A stretch of 64,000 bases of DNA from NCBI RefSeq assembly GCF_041262585.1, contig NZ_JBGCBZ010000019.1, positions 1-64,000 of the forward strand, given 5' to 3'. Position numbers and translations under genes: made by a program. Positions within the stretch are counted from its first letter, which is position 1; each line of letters starts with the position of its first letter. A model generated the notes under the pieces. The model saw only the letters and a program-made list of their open reading frames with translations, had not been told where the DNA came from and did no database searches. This document shows positions 9,420-17,263 of the stretch, one piece after another. Source of the stretch: JAOEGB01 sp041262585 (lineage in GTDB: Bacteria; Actinomycetota; Actinomycetes; Streptosporangiales; Streptosporangiaceae).

Positions 9420-10276
9420 GACCGAGCGGGCAGTCCGAGCTCTTTGGCGGCCCGGACCTGGTCGGAGTTGTGCTTGAGGACCACGCCCAGCGTCTTGCCG
9501 ATCGCCGCCTCGTCGAGCTCCGTACGGCCGAGCGCGAGCAGGGTGTGGGCCCAGTCGATGGTCTCGGCGATCGACGGCGACTTCTTCAGCTCCAGGCCGC
9601 GCAGCGTGGCGACCGTACGGGCGAGTTGCTCGGCGATGCTCCCCGGAAGGCCGGGGACCTGGGCGAGCACGATGTCCCGCTCCCGCTCCGGCGTCGGGTA
9701 GTCGAGGTGAAGGTAGAGGCAGCGTCGCTTGAGCGCCTCCGACAGCTCGCGGGTCGCGTTCGAGGTCAGCACGACGTACGGCTTGCGCGCGGCGCTGATC
9801 GTGCCCAGCTCGGGGATCGTGATCTGGTAGTCGGAGAGGATCTCCAGGAGCAGCCCCTCGACCTCGACATCGGCCTTGTCGGTCTCGTCGATGAGCAGCA
9901 CGGTCGGCTCTTCGCTCCTGATCGCCTTCAGGAGAGGGCGCTCCAGCAGGAACTCCTCCGAGAAGATGTCGTCCCAGGCGTCGTCGTCGGCCTGGATGCG
10001 CAGGAGTTGTTTCTTGTAGTTCCACTCGTACAGCGCCCGCGCCTCGTCGAGCCCCTCGTAGCACTGCAGCCGGATCAGGCGGGCGCCCGTGGCCTCCGCG
10101 ACGGCCTTGGCGAGCTGGGTCTTCCCCACACCGGCGGGCCCCTCGGTCAGCAGAGGCTTGCCGAGCGCCCCGGCCAGGAACACCGATGTCGAGATGCCGT
10201 CGTCGGCAAGGTAGTCCACGGCGGTCAGCCGTTCCCGGACCTCGTCAGGCGAGGCGAACCACATCTGCGCTCCCAA
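9416..10276 (-). CDS. MoxR family AAA ATPase
   Basis: A 286-residue AAA+ ATPase of the MoxR/CoxD family. Walker A is GPAGVGKT (residues 46-53), Walker B is VLLIDETDKAD (about 121-131), sensor 1 is VVLTSNATRELSEALKRRC (about 166-184), and the C-terminal lid contains SPSIAETIDWAHTLL. MoxR ATPases pair with VWA proteins to activate or assemble target complexes, and the 4-base overlap with the CoxE-like gene says they are made together. No coxLMS genes are present here, so the client is unknown. The start is ATG at 10276; an ATG four codons later is possible. The gene faces away from tRNA-Lys. Confidence 0.9.
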   Translation of the reverse strand: MGAQMWFASPDEVRERLTAVDYLADDGISTSVFLAGALGKPLLTEGPAGVGKTQLAKAVAEATGARLIRLQCYEGLDEARALYEWNYKKQLLRIQADDDAWDDIFSEEFLLERPLLKAIRSEEPTVLLIDETDKADVEVEGLLLEILSDYQITIPELGTISAARKPYVVLTSNATRELSEALKRRCLYLHLDYPTPERERDIVLAQVPGLPGSIAEQLARTVATLRGLELKKSPSIAETIDWAHTLLALGRTELDEAAIGKTLGVVLKHNSDQVRAAKELGLPARS

Positions 10277-10349
10277 CCGTAGACCGAACGTTGTTCTAGC
10301 GTAGCCTGGTTTGACTGGTTCGGGCGGTGCGATAATCTCTAAGAGCTCT

Positions 10350-10423
10350 GCGCCGCTAGCTCAGTTGGTTAGAGCAGCTGACTCTTAATCAGCGGGTCCG
10401 GGGTTCGAGTCCCTGGCGGCGCA
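10350..10423 (+). tRNA. tRNA-Lys (anticodon CTT)
   Basis: A 74-base cloverleaf can be folded by eye. The acceptor stem GCGCCGC pairs with GCGGCGC (10416-10422), discriminator A. The anticodon stem GCTGA/TCAGC (10377-10381/10389-10393) encloses the loop CTCTTAA with anticodon CTT at 10384-10386. The T arm has loop TTCGAGT. CCA is not encoded. A rho-independent terminator follows at once. The DNA downstream carries accessory genes and pseudogenes, as is common next to tRNA genes, but I find no duplicated tRNA 3' end that would mark an attachment site. Confidence 0.96.
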
Positions 10424-10430
10424 CAGATCC

Positions 10431-10458
10431 AAGCCCAGATCATCTGATCTGGGCTTTT
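10431..10458 (+). terminator. Rho-independent terminator after tRNA-Lys
   Basis: AAGCCCAGATCA (10431-10442) is followed by its exact complement TGATCTGGGCTT (10445-10456) and a short T run. It lies 8 bases after the tRNA. Confidence 0.85.
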
Positions 10459-10506
10459 GTGGTCGCCATGCCAGCGGATCCGTCGTGGACGTTGGTCGAA
10501 GCCGGT

Positions 10507-11169
10507 TCAGTCCTTCATCAGTCGGCTCACGAATCCCGCGTCAAGAAGGCGCTCATAAGCGGCTCGCACCTGATCGGGGACATCTTGCTCGATCGCGAAG
10601 CCCCATTTCGGATATTCGATGATGCGCTGAAGATCCCCTACGAGCATGTCGACGACCAAATGATCATCACCGATCGACTTCACGTAATCGTTCAGGGCGA
10701 GCGGCTCGGAGGCACACACCACGTCGACCTCCGGCCAGACTTTGCGACAGGTGGCGAAGGCGCGACGTTCCATATAGGGCTTCGAGATCAGCAAGACGGA
10801 ATCCACTTCGAAGGGTGCCAGCAACTGGCGGGAGAAGGCGATGTTGTCGCCAGTGTTTCGGGCACGCGACTCTACGACGATGGCTTCTTCGGGAACGCCG
10901 AGCTCGATCGCGTGTTCCTGGTAGTGCACCGCTTCTCCTCTTGGGAATCGGCTCGCGGTGGTGGGGCTGGTGGCGCCGCTGAAGACCAGGAGGGGAAACA
11001 GGCCGGAGTGGTAGAGACGCGCGGCGAACGTGGCCACACCGAGATCGTGGCTGCCGAGCCCGATCCCGGCTGAACATGGCCGGACCAGGTGATGCATCTG
11101 GTGATAGTCCCAGACCACTTCGGCATCAGCCCACTGGTCGTTGGTGACGGCGGTTCGCTCGTTGTTCAC
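10507..11169 (-). CDS. YdcF family protein (ElyC/SanA/YdcF, DUF218)
   Basis: A 220-residue soluble DUF218 protein. Family markers are GIGLGSHDLGVATFAARLYHSG (first Rossmann-like strand and helix), LLVFSGATSPTT, the charged EAVHYQEHAIELGVPEEAIVVESRARNTGDNI block (the E-x-x-S-x-N-T-x-x-N motif typical of the family) and VLLISKPYMERRAF. YdcF itself binds SAM; membrane-anchored relatives act in envelope stress, but this copy has no membrane segment. It is the first gene after tRNA-Lys and opens the accessory stretch. Biochemical role unknown. Confidence 0.85.
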   Translation of the reverse strand: MNNERTAVTNDQWADAEVVWDYHQMHHLVRPCSAGIGLGSHDLGVATFAARLYHSGLFPLLVFSGATSPTTASRFPRGEAVHYQEHAIELGVPEEAIVVESRARNTGDNIAFSRQLLAPFEVDSVLLISKPYMERRAFATCRKVWPEVDVVCASEPLALNDYVKSIGDDHLVVDMLVGDLQRIIEYPKWGFAIEQDVPDQVRAAYERLLDAGFVSRLMKD

Positions 11170-11196
11170 GAGGCTTCCCTTCGGTGTTGATGATCG

Positions 11197-11667
11197 TTAC
11201 GGATCGATTCGATGCTGGTGAGCTGATGGGCGAGGCCGTAGCGCGCTGCGGTTCGCGATGTCGCGTTCCAGGTTGTCAGCTGGAAATCTCGCGAGCCATC
11301 GGCTCAGGAGGGCAGTAGCAAGGCGATAGTCCTGACGGCTCAACAAGATCGCTGATCGTTCCAGATCATCGGTCCAGCTCTCGTACTCCCAGGCGACAGA
11401 CCAGGCGTCGCGGACTGGCACAAGATTTCCGGTGTCAGCGAGCAGTCGCTGGAAGCGCACCTGCTCGGCGGCAGCGAGCCGGGCCGGCGCGGTATCGAGC
11501 ACGGCCTGTGTGTCCGGCCGAGGCCGGGTGCCCATGCCCTGGGCCTCCCATTTCGACACGGTTCGTACGGCGACACCAAGATGCTCGGCGAAGGCTCGCA
11601 CGCTCATTCGCTTGGCGAGCCGGAGTGCGCGAGCCTCTCTGCCGGTCCATTCGCACACGGTGAACAC
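11197..11667 (-). CDS. Short helix-turn-helix regulator with C-terminal repeat-like tail
   Basis: A 156-residue DNA-binding protein. Residues 5-40 form an XRE-like HTH (ARALRLAKRMSVRAFAEHLG...RTVSKWEAQG), followed by RPRPDTQAVLDTAPARL, a linker known from actinomycete regulators with long C-terminal TPR domains. The remainder (DLERSAILLSRQDYRLATALLSRWLA) looks like one or two helical repeats, so the protein is shorter than the usual form and may be truncated. I chose the GTG at 11665-11667 because GGGAG sits 6-10 bases upstream; the frame runs further 5' but into sequence that belongs to the ATPase remnant on the other strand. Confidence 0.6.
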   Translation of the reverse strand: MFTVCEWTGREARALRLAKRMSVRAFAEHLGVAVRTVSKWEAQGMGTRPRPDTQAVLDTAPARLAAAEQVRFQRLLADTGNLVPVRDAWSVAWEYESWTDDLERSAILLSRQDYRLATALLSRWLARFPADNLERDIANRSALRPRPSAHQHRIDP

Positions 11668-11736
11668 AGCCGACTCCCTTCTCCTGCCCTCATCGAAACA
11701 CACACCCGGCATGGGTTCCGTGTAAGTGCAACGGAG

Positions 11737-11958
11737 GTGCCACTCCTGGTGCGCGTGCTGCCGCCCGGCACGGTCGCCCGCCGAGCCCGCGTACTGCTCC
11801 GCGAGGTGCTGGCGAAAGCCGGGGTGGACGAGGAGAAGGTGGGTGACGCTGAGCATCGTCACTGAGCTGTCGGCCAACGCGGAGGCGCACGCATACCCGC
11901 CTTTCGAGTTGCGCATCGCTTACCTGGACGGCAGACCGGCGTGGTGTGAACTCGTCGG
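11737..11958 (+). pseudogene. Frameshifted remnant of an RsbW-like ATP-binding protein
   Basis: Two frames together spell the N-terminal part of an actinobacterial HATPase (anti-sigma-factor type) protein. Frame one reads VRVLPPGTVARRARVLLREVLAKAG, then DEEKVGDAE. After one extra base at about 11854, frame two continues IVTELSANAEAHAYPPFEL and RIAYLDGRPAWCELV. The E-L-S-A-N-A-E segment is the N-box of the ATPase. Near 11959 the frame shifts again and the sequence turns into an unrelated epimerase fragment. The ATP-lid half is missing, so this is non-functional. Confidence 0.65.
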
Positions 11959-12303
11959 GATTGCGACCTCGGTGGCATCCCCGCCACCAACGCCACCATC
12001 GCCGCGGGCACCGCCTACCTCCCCAGCAGCGTGATCAACGTCGGAGCAGGCAGCCGCGCCAGCCTCAACGACGCGGTCGAACTCGCCCGCCACCTCGTCG
12101 GACGACACCTGTCTATCGAGCAGACCACCGCCGGCAGCGGCGATGTCCCAGTCACCTGCGCCGATCCATCTACTGCGCAGCGCACCCTCGGCTGGAACCC
12201 GCGAACGGACCGGGTGACCGGCATGACGGCGCAGCTCCAATGGCTGAAGAATGCTTCGAGATCAGGCCACCTGCTGGTGGCCGGAGGGAGCGCTGGACCA
12301 TGA
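11959..12303 (+). pseudogene. C-terminal fragment of an NDP-sugar epimerase (GalE-like)
   Basis: Continuous from DCDLGGIPAT, the frame becomes VINVGAGSRASLNDAVELAR, then HLVGRHLSIEQTTAGSGDVP and ADPSTAQRTLGWNPRTDR. This is the characteristic end of extended SDR sugar epimerases (Y-N-V-G-G-G-S-R-x-S-L-N-D plus D-x-x-x-A-x-x-x-L-G-x-x-P). The Rossmann N-terminus and catalytic YxxxK are absent. It is joined in frame to the ATPase remnant upstream, so two unrelated broken genes have been fused. Its stop overlaps the ATG of the next gene (ATGA). Confidence 0.65.
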
Positions 12304-12662
12304 TTAAGCACGACGGAGACTTCGGCATGCCCGGCTCGCTGGCCCAGGTGCTGGCCGACGTCGGTGCGGAACGCGCCGCTCAAGACGCGATGTGGGGAAT
12401 CCAGGACCTCCCCGACGGGACAGGCCCCCACGGCGAGGCCGCCGCGGAGCTCGCCAAGCAAGAGACATCGGCCGCGTCGTCCGATGGTTCGCTGACCTGG
12501 CGGCACATCTTGATCGAGGAGGTGCTTGAGGCCTTCGCAGAGGACGATCCAGACAAGCTCCGAGCCGAACTCGTCCAAGTCGCCGCCGTCGCCACCAAGT
12601 GGATTCAGGCACTCGACCGGCGGCTTTCGCCGGGCGCGGCACAGGATAGTGGGGACCGCTGA
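12300..12662 (+). CDS. Small MazG-like/NUDIX-annotated hypothetical protein
   Basis: A 120-residue soluble protein. The visible pattern is LADVGAERAAQDAMWGIQDLPDGTGP at the N-terminus, a helical middle, and LTWRHILIEEVLEAFAEDDPDKLRAELVQVAAVATKWIQALDRR at the C-terminus. The E-E-V-x-E-A...D-P-x-x-L-R-x-E-L-x-Q-V-A-A-V arrangement resembles all-alpha NTP pyrophosphohydrolases (MazG/phage dUTPase type), and homologues are common in actinobacteria and their phages. The ATG at 12300 has a ribosome-binding site (GGAGGGAG) 8 bases upstream and overlaps the stop of the epimerase remnant. A house-cleaning NTPase role is plausible but not shown. Confidence 0.65.
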   Translation: MIKHDGDFGMPGSLAQVLADVGAERAAQDAMWGIQDLPDGTGPHGEAAAELAKQETSAASSDGSLTWRHILIEEVLEAFAEDDPDKLRAELVQVAAVATKWIQALDRRLSPGAAQDSGDR

Positions 12663-12824
12663 GCCGCTCAGCTTCAGGACCAGCCGCGCTTCAATGCGGC
12701 TCTGGCGGATGATCAGGTGTGCCCTCGCGGTGCTCCTGCCTGATGTGCCACCTCCGAAACCACCACATGACGGCCTCAGCTCCGTGCCCGATCGCCGTTC
12801 ATCGGCGGCCCGAATATGGGGCGG

Positions 12825-13646
12825 CTATTCGGAGTAGGAGGCGTGGCACTCGCCGTCGCTGGTGGACTGGTCGACGATGTTCCTGTCCACGATGATCGTG
12901 CAGGTGACGGGCGCCTTCTTCCTCTTCTTCTTTCCGCTCACGTAGTGGGCCTCGCTGGCGGAGACGGTGACGTCCGAAACGGAACCGGAAATGGTGTAGG
13001 TCTTCTTGTGGGGAAGCCCGACTTCCTCGGACGAACCTTCGCGGGGGGTCGTGATGTCTATCTGCCCGGCGACGGAGCCTTCGGCGCTGGAGATCTCCAC
13101 CTCGACCGTGTGCAGAGTATTCGCATGGATGACGGCCACACCCAGGCCGACGAGGGCCACTATGCCGATGACGGATGCGACGATGACACCGGTATAGCTC
13201 CGAGCGCGCGGTGCAGCGGGAAACTTGCCCGGGACGTAGGTGGGGACGGAATTCCTCCTGGAGGCCGCCACGATGGCGAGAATGATGGCCGGGATCCACG
13301 TGAGTCCACCGGTGAAGAATCCGAGAATGAAGCAGGCCCAAGCCGCCATGCGCGGGCCACTGCCCGGATCGTGAGCGGGCACGACGACCGGAGGTGCGAG
13401 GTAAACGCCGGTCGGCGGCGGCGGGGGGGACGGCATAGGCAGGGCCGTCGGGCTGATTTCCATTCCTGGGATGCGAGGCAGGTCGGCGAAGATTTGGTCC
13501 AGATCGCCCCAGGTGATCGCGGACTGCGCCGCGGCCACTCGGAGCATCAGTTCGTCCTTGGACAACCGCCCGACAGCGAAGTGCTCTCGCAATATCGCAC
13601 AGGCCCGATCCCGCTCCATGTCCGCGACGCGCATCTGAGGGTTCAC
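12825..13646 (-). CDS. DUF1707 domain-containing membrane protein
   Basis: A 273-residue protein. The N-terminus is a DUF1707 (SHOCT-like) domain: MRVADMERDRACAILREHFAVGRLSKDELMLRV...LDQIFADLP. A Pro-rich linker (PMPSPPPPPTGVYLAPPV) leads to two transmembrane segments, about residues 99-126 (AWACFILGFFTGGLTWIPA) and 151-174 (TGVIVASVIGIVALVGLGV). The extracytoplasmic C-terminus (about 100 residues) has a small beta-rich domain resembling the MmpS/lipoprotein accessory fold. Function unknown; DUF1707 proteins often accompany cell-wall stress responses. The start may be ATG 13646 or the ATG four codons later. The flanking 12663-12824 stretch holds no gene. Confidence 0.7.
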   Translation of the reverse strand: MNPQMRVADMERDRACAILREHFAVGRLSKDELMLRVAAAQSAITWGDLDQIFADLPRIPGMEISPTALPMPSPPPPPTGVYLAPPVVVPAHDPGSGPRMAAWACFILGFFTGGLTWIPAIILAIVAASRRNSVPTYVPGKFPAAPRARSYTGVIVASVIGIVALVGLGVAVIHANTLHTVEVEISSAEGSVAGQIDITTPREGSSEEVGLPHKKTYTISGSVSDVTVSASEAHYVSGKKKRKKAPVTCTIIVDRNIVDQSTSDGECHASYSE

Positions 13647-13861
13647 CAGAACTTCTCCATGCTGTTCGGGGCCTCGTCTCCGTGAACAACCTATCCAAGG
13701 AAAGCCGCAAAGGGCGCCGGCGTATATTTATCCGCCTATCGCTCATTCACCGGCTGTCCCATTACGACTCCCCGCCGTACGAAGAATGACCACACGCCGA
13801 GGCCGCGCCCGCCGGCAGATCAATACAGCGTTGAACGTGCCGCTTCCCCTCGGACGAACCC

Positions 13862-14236
13862 GTGGACGAGCTCGTGCGAGAGATCCAGTTGCTGCTCGGC
13901 GACTCCTCAACCACGCTGTTGACGACCCTTTTCGACTACTACGGGCTCCCTGGCGACCTTCCGGGAATGGCGACGCGGCCGTCTGGCAGTCCGTACGAAA
14001 GGGTCGCCCATGTGGAGCGGGGCCACGGCGCAAGCGTCGCAGGGATGCCGTTGCAGTCGGCTGATGCGCTGACCGTGATGACCTCGACGTACGCCGCCGG
14101 GACGTGGTCGGCCGCCGGCGCGGCGGACCGGCCACGGTCGCCTCCGCCGTGCCCGAGGCTCCGGGCCCTCTTCCGACGGGGGGTGAGATGGCACTTGCCG
14201 TGGGCGGCGCCGTACGACAGCCTAAAAATGATCTAA
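13862..14236 (+). pseudogene. Truncated DUF4276 family remnant
   Basis: The frame opens with VDELVREIQLLLGDSSTTLL, then TTLFDYYGLPGDLPGMATRP and YERVAHVERGHGASVAG. The T-T-L-F-D-Y-Y-G-L-P core is the hallmark of DUF4276 proteins, which normally exceed 200 residues and are encoded beside an AAA/OLD-like ATPase in defence-type pairs. Here the N-terminal strand region is missing, homology stops after about 60 residues, and no ATPase gene is present. The rest of the frame is not family-like. I read it as decayed. Confidence 0.55.
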
Positions 14237-14259
14237 CAACACCATAAAGGGGGCACAGC

Positions 14260-15006
14260 ATGGAACAGCGTCGTGTCGTGGTGTCGGGCGGAGGCACCGG
14301 GATCGGGCTCGCGACGGCGGAGGCCTTCGCGGCGGACGGCGACAAGGTGATCATCCTGGGCCGCCGCAGGGACGTGCTCAGCGAGGCGGCGGCCAAGCTG
14401 AACAGCGCCTACGACGGTGAGTTGGTGAGCTGGATCCCCGCGGACCTGTCCGACCCGGAGCAGACTAAGTCGGCGGTGGAGACGATCGCGCGGCAGGGCC
14501 CCGTCGATGTGATCGTGACCAACGCGGGCGGCAACGTCGCCTCCAGCCACGACGGCACTCTGGCCGGCATCGCCGACGCGTACCGGCGCAACTTCGAGGC
14601 GAACGTGCTCACCGCCGTGCTGCTCACCGAAGGGCTCCTGCCGCACCTCAACCGGCCCGGTGGCCGGGTCGTCCACCTCTCGTCGATCGCGGCGCTCCGC
14701 GGCCCGGGCTCGTACGGCGGCTCCAAGGCCGCGATCCACGCCTACACCTTCGACCTGGCGCAGCAGCTCGGGGCCGAGGGAGTGACCGTGAACGCGGTGG
14801 CGCCGGGATTCGTGGCCGACACCGAGTTCTTCGGCGACAGGGCGACGCCGGAGTTCGTCCAGGCGCGGATCAAGCAGAGCCTCACCGGAAAGCCGGGCAT
14901 GCCGTACGAGATCGCGGCGGCCATCAAGTATCTGGCCTCACCCGAGGCCGCCTACATCACCGGCCAGATCCTCCACGTCAACGGCGGGGCGATGCTGGGC
15001 CGCTGA
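14260..15006 (+). CDS. SDR family oxidoreductase (FabG-like)
   Basis: A 248-residue classical short-chain dehydrogenase. The cofactor motif is SGGGTGIG (residues 9-16), with VIILGRRRD (about 31-39) suggesting NADP(H) through the Arg pair after strand 2. NAGGN follows strand 4. The catalytic residues are the Ser in LSSIAAL (about 142), Tyr152 and Lys156 (YGGSK). The C-terminal end ITGQILHVNGGAML is typical of FabG-type reductases. It is preceded by AAAGGGGG, a strong ribosome-binding site, and by an AT-richer promoter stretch (CCTAAAAATGATCT). It stands alone between the debris region and the sulfur operon. Substrate unknown. Confidence 0.88.
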   Translation: MEQRRVVVSGGGTGIGLATAEAFAADGDKVIILGRRRDVLSEAAAKLNSAYDGELVSWIPADLSDPEQTKSAVETIARQGPVDVIVTNAGGNVASSHDGTLAGIADAYRRNFEANVLTAVLLTEGLLPHLNRPGGRVVHLSSIAALRGPGSYGGSKAAIHAYTFDLAQQLGAEGVTVNAVAPGFVADTEFFGDRATPEFVQARIKQSLTGKPGMPYEIAAAIKYLASPEAAYITGQILHVNGGAMLGR

Positions 15007-15063
15007 CGCCCAATCACCCAACGCCCAATCACCCAACGCCCAATCGGCCAACGCCCAATCCTG
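15006..15063 (+). repeat. 15-bp tandem repeat downstream of the SDR gene
   Basis: Nearly four copies of ACGCCCAATCACCCA follow the SDR stop codon (15006-15020, 15021-15035, 15036-15050 with GG for AC, and a partial copy from 15051). The unit has no stop codon on the plus strand and no obvious hairpin. It may be slippage-derived or bind a protein. Confidence 0.75.
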
Positions 15064-15248
15064 GGTCGGGGACCCCACCGGCTCCGCCGCGATCCTCGCT
15101 TCGATGGCCACAGTCTCCACTGGCGTGCCCGGTGGGGGCTGTTTCTGCCATAACGAGCCGCCGTACGGCCCGCGCCTTCGACGCCGAGATCCGGCAGCCC
15201 GTTGAGTGTGATCGTCGTCATGTTCGAGGCTCGGGGTGCCCGCTCGGG

Positions 15249-15278
15249 TTGACTCCCCCTATTCCTACTTGAAATACT
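15249..15278 (+). promoter_or_regulatory. Probable sigma-A promoter of the organosulfur operon
   Basis: TTGACT (15249-15254) and AATACT (15273-15278) are separated by 18 bases. This leaves a leader of about 135 bases before the ATG at 15420. The leader includes GAGGTGATCCATGCACCTC, a short inverted repeat, but no recognisable riboswitch and no Cys-rich leader peptide of the kind found before many actinobacterial cys genes. Confidence 0.45.
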
Positions 15279-15419
15279 GGGAATGTCCGAAACGTACTAC
15301 CCCTGACGGCTCGGCGCGAGGTGATCCATGCACCTCAGCGGCCCCCCGCCGCTTCTGATCGCGCCTCCATCCCTCCGCTCTCCGCCGTGTCCTCCGATCG
15401 TGTTAGGGGCTTTATCGCC

Positions 15420-16430
15420 ATGTGGAAATTCCGGCGTCGTGCACTTGTGGCACTCTCCCTCGTCGCCCTCTCGCTGGCCGCGGCCTGCGGCTCCTCGACC
15501 GACGCGGCGGGCGGGCGGTCGCCCGGCGGCGCGGTGCTCAAGCTGCAGGACCCCGGGAACTCCGGTCCGCTGGCGTACGCCAAGCGCGAGGGCATCCTCG
15601 AAAAGCGGCTGGCGGCCGTCGGCGCGTCCGTCGAGTGGGGTGGCAACTACGCCTCGTTCACCGCCACGTTCGACGCCGTCCGCTCGAACAGCATCAACCT
15701 CCTTCAGGGCGCCATCTCTCCGGCGCTCGGCTACCTGGCGAACGGCAAGGACATCAAGATCTTCTCGGTGGCGGATTCGGTCACCGACCCCGCCGCGCCC
15801 CAGACGGACGGGCTGGTCGTCCCGCCCACCAGCCCGATCAAGGGCGTCAAGGACCTGGTCGGCAAGCAGGTGGCGGTCAACAAGGGCGGTAAGGGGGAAT
15901 ACCTGCTGCTGCTCGCCCTCGAACAAGCGGGCGTGCCGGTGGACCAGGTCAAGCGGGTCTACCTCAACCCCGACCAGGCGGCCTCCGCCTTCGCCACGGG
16001 GAAGGTGGACGCCTGGTGGGCCATCGTCCGGGCCTATCCGGAAGTCGTGGCGAAGGGCGCCCGCGTCCTCGTGCACGGCCGCGACCTGCCGGACCGCGAC
16101 CTCACCATCTACGCCGCGCGCACCGACCTGCTGCAGCAGCACCCTGACGCGGTCCGCGTCTTCCTCCAGGTGCTTCAGGAGCTGACCGAGCAGTCGAAGA
16201 AGGAGCCGGAGAAGTTCCAGAACGTCTTCCTCTCCCAGGGGCCGACGGCCGTCTCGGGTCCGCGCCTCGAGGTGGAGATCGCCAAGACGAGGAGCGCCAC
16301 GATCCCGCGGGCGATCACTCAGGCGGACTACAAGTACATCTCCGACGTGGCGGCGGTGTTCCGCAAGTACGGCGTGCTGTCCGTCGACGTGAACCCGGCC
16401 GACGTCGCCTTCGACCTGCAGAAGTCATGA
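15420..16430 (+). CDS. ssuA: Sulfonate-type ABC transporter substrate-binding lipoprotein
   Basis: A 336-residue extracytoplasmic lipoprotein that delivers an organosulfur compound (probably an alkane- or arylsulfonate) to the permease at 16427. The signal peptide is MWKFRRRALVALSLVALSL with lipobox LAAAC, and Cys would be the lipidated residue. The mature part has the SsuA/NMT1 fold (VLKLQDPGNSGPLAYAKREG, then GVKDLVGKQVAVNKGGKGEYLL and KVDAWWAIVRAYPEV). The ATG at 15420 is chosen because the signal peptide starts there and AGGGGC lies upstream. It is the first gene of a seven-gene operon in which each of the next two genes overlaps by 4 bases. Confidence 0.85.
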   Translation: MWKFRRRALVALSLVALSLAAACGSSTDAAGGRSPGGAVLKLQDPGNSGPLAYAKREGILEKRLAAVGASVEWGGNYASFTATFDAVRSNSINLLQGAISPALGYLANGKDIKIFSVADSVTDPAAPQTDGLVVPPTSPIKGVKDLVGKQVAVNKGGKGEYLLLLALEQAGVPVDQVKRVYLNPDQAASAFATGKVDAWWAIVRAYPEVVAKGARVLVHGRDLPDRDLTIYAARTDLLQQHPDAVRVFLQVLQELTEQSKKEPEKFQNVFLSQGPTAVSGPRLEVEIAKTRSATIPRAITQADYKYISDVAAVFRKYGVLSVDVNPADVAFDLQKS

Positions 16431-17263
16431 CGCTCCAAGCGGTACGGCCGGACGCCGTCGGGCTCGAGCCACCCGAATACCTCGGCTCGGCGGGAAGGCC
16501 CCGGACGCTGTCCATCGGGATCCGGTTCGTCGTCCCCCTCCTCCTGCTGGCCGTGTGGTGGTACGGATCGAGCAGCGGCCGCATCCCGGCCGATGTGCTG
16601 GCGTCTCCCGGCGCCGTCGTGGGGGCGTTGCGCGAACTGATCGCGACCGGCCAGCTCGGAGATTTCCTGCTGGCCTCGGGCCGGCGGGCCGGGCTGGGCG
16701 TGCTCCTGGGGGCGGGCGCCGGGCTGCTGCTCGGCGTGGCCTCGGGGCTGTCGGCGCTCGGCGAGGAGCTGATCGACCCGGTGATGCAGATGAAGCGGGC
16801 CGTCCCGTTCCTGGCGCTGGTCCCGCTGTTCATCTCCTGGTTCGGCGTCGGCGAGACATTCAAGATCGTGCTGATCGCGGTCGCCGCCACCGCCCCGATG
16901 TACGCCTACACATACCTGGGGGTTCGCGGAGTCGACCGGAAGGTCGTGGAGGCGGCACGCGGGTTCGGGCTCACCGGGATCCGGCTCGCGGTCGCGGTGG
17001 TCCTGCCCAGCGCCTTGCCGAACATCCTGATGGCCCTGCGCATCTGCCTGTCGGTCTCGCTCACCGGCCTGATCGCCGCCGAGCAGATCGGCGCGACCGA
17101 GGGCATCGGATATCTCGTCACGCTGGCCCAGCAGTACTACCGGAGCGACTACATGGTGCTGTGCATCGCGATCTACGCGCTGCTCGGCCTGACCTTCGAC
17201 CTGCTCATCCGGGGCGTGGAACGGCTGGCCATGCCCTGGCACGGACACGTGGCGGCGCGATGA
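16427..17263 (+). CDS. ssuC: Sulfonate-type ABC transporter permease
   Basis: A 278-residue inner-membrane permease of the SsuC/TauC family. At least six hydrophobic segments are visible, starting with IGIRFVVPLLLLAVWWYG. The EAA loop that docks with the ATPase is EAARGFGLTGIRLAVAVVLPSALPNILMALRI, with the conserved E-A-A-x-x-x-G-x(n)-P order. The central VPFLALVPLFISWFGVGETFKI is typical of sulfonate/nitrate permeases. The ATG overlaps the ssuA stop (ATGA) and its own stop overlaps ssuB, so all three components are coupled. Confidence 0.9.
   Translation: MTLQAVRPDAVGLEPPEYLGSAGRPRTLSIGIRFVVPLLLLAVWWYGSSSGRIPADVLASPGAVVGALRELIATGQLGDFLLASGRRAGLGVLLGAGAGLLLGVASGLSALGEELIDPVMQMKRAVPFLALVPLFISWFGVGETFKIVLIAVAATAPMYAYTYLGVRGVDRKVVEAARGFGLTGIRLAVAVVLPSALPNILMALRICLSVSLTGLIAAEQIGATEGIGYLVTLAQQYYRSDYMVLCIAIYALLGLTFDLLIRGVERLAMPWHGHVAAR

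Noticed and set aside
8145..9701. Plus-strand frame of 518 codons opposite the VWA and MoxR genes
   Set aside because: Shadow of two well-supported minus-strand genes; Arg/Gly/Pro-rich composition without domain features.
10424..14259. Possible integrated element bounded by a duplicated tRNA-Lys end
   Set aside because: No second copy of the tRNA 3' end and no integrase gene found by eye.
15279..15419. Possible riboswitch or Cys-rich leader peptide before the sulfur operon
   Set aside because: No known riboswitch core can be recognised, and no short frame with clustered Cys or Arg-Tyr-Val-Asp-Leu-Leu-type sequence is present.
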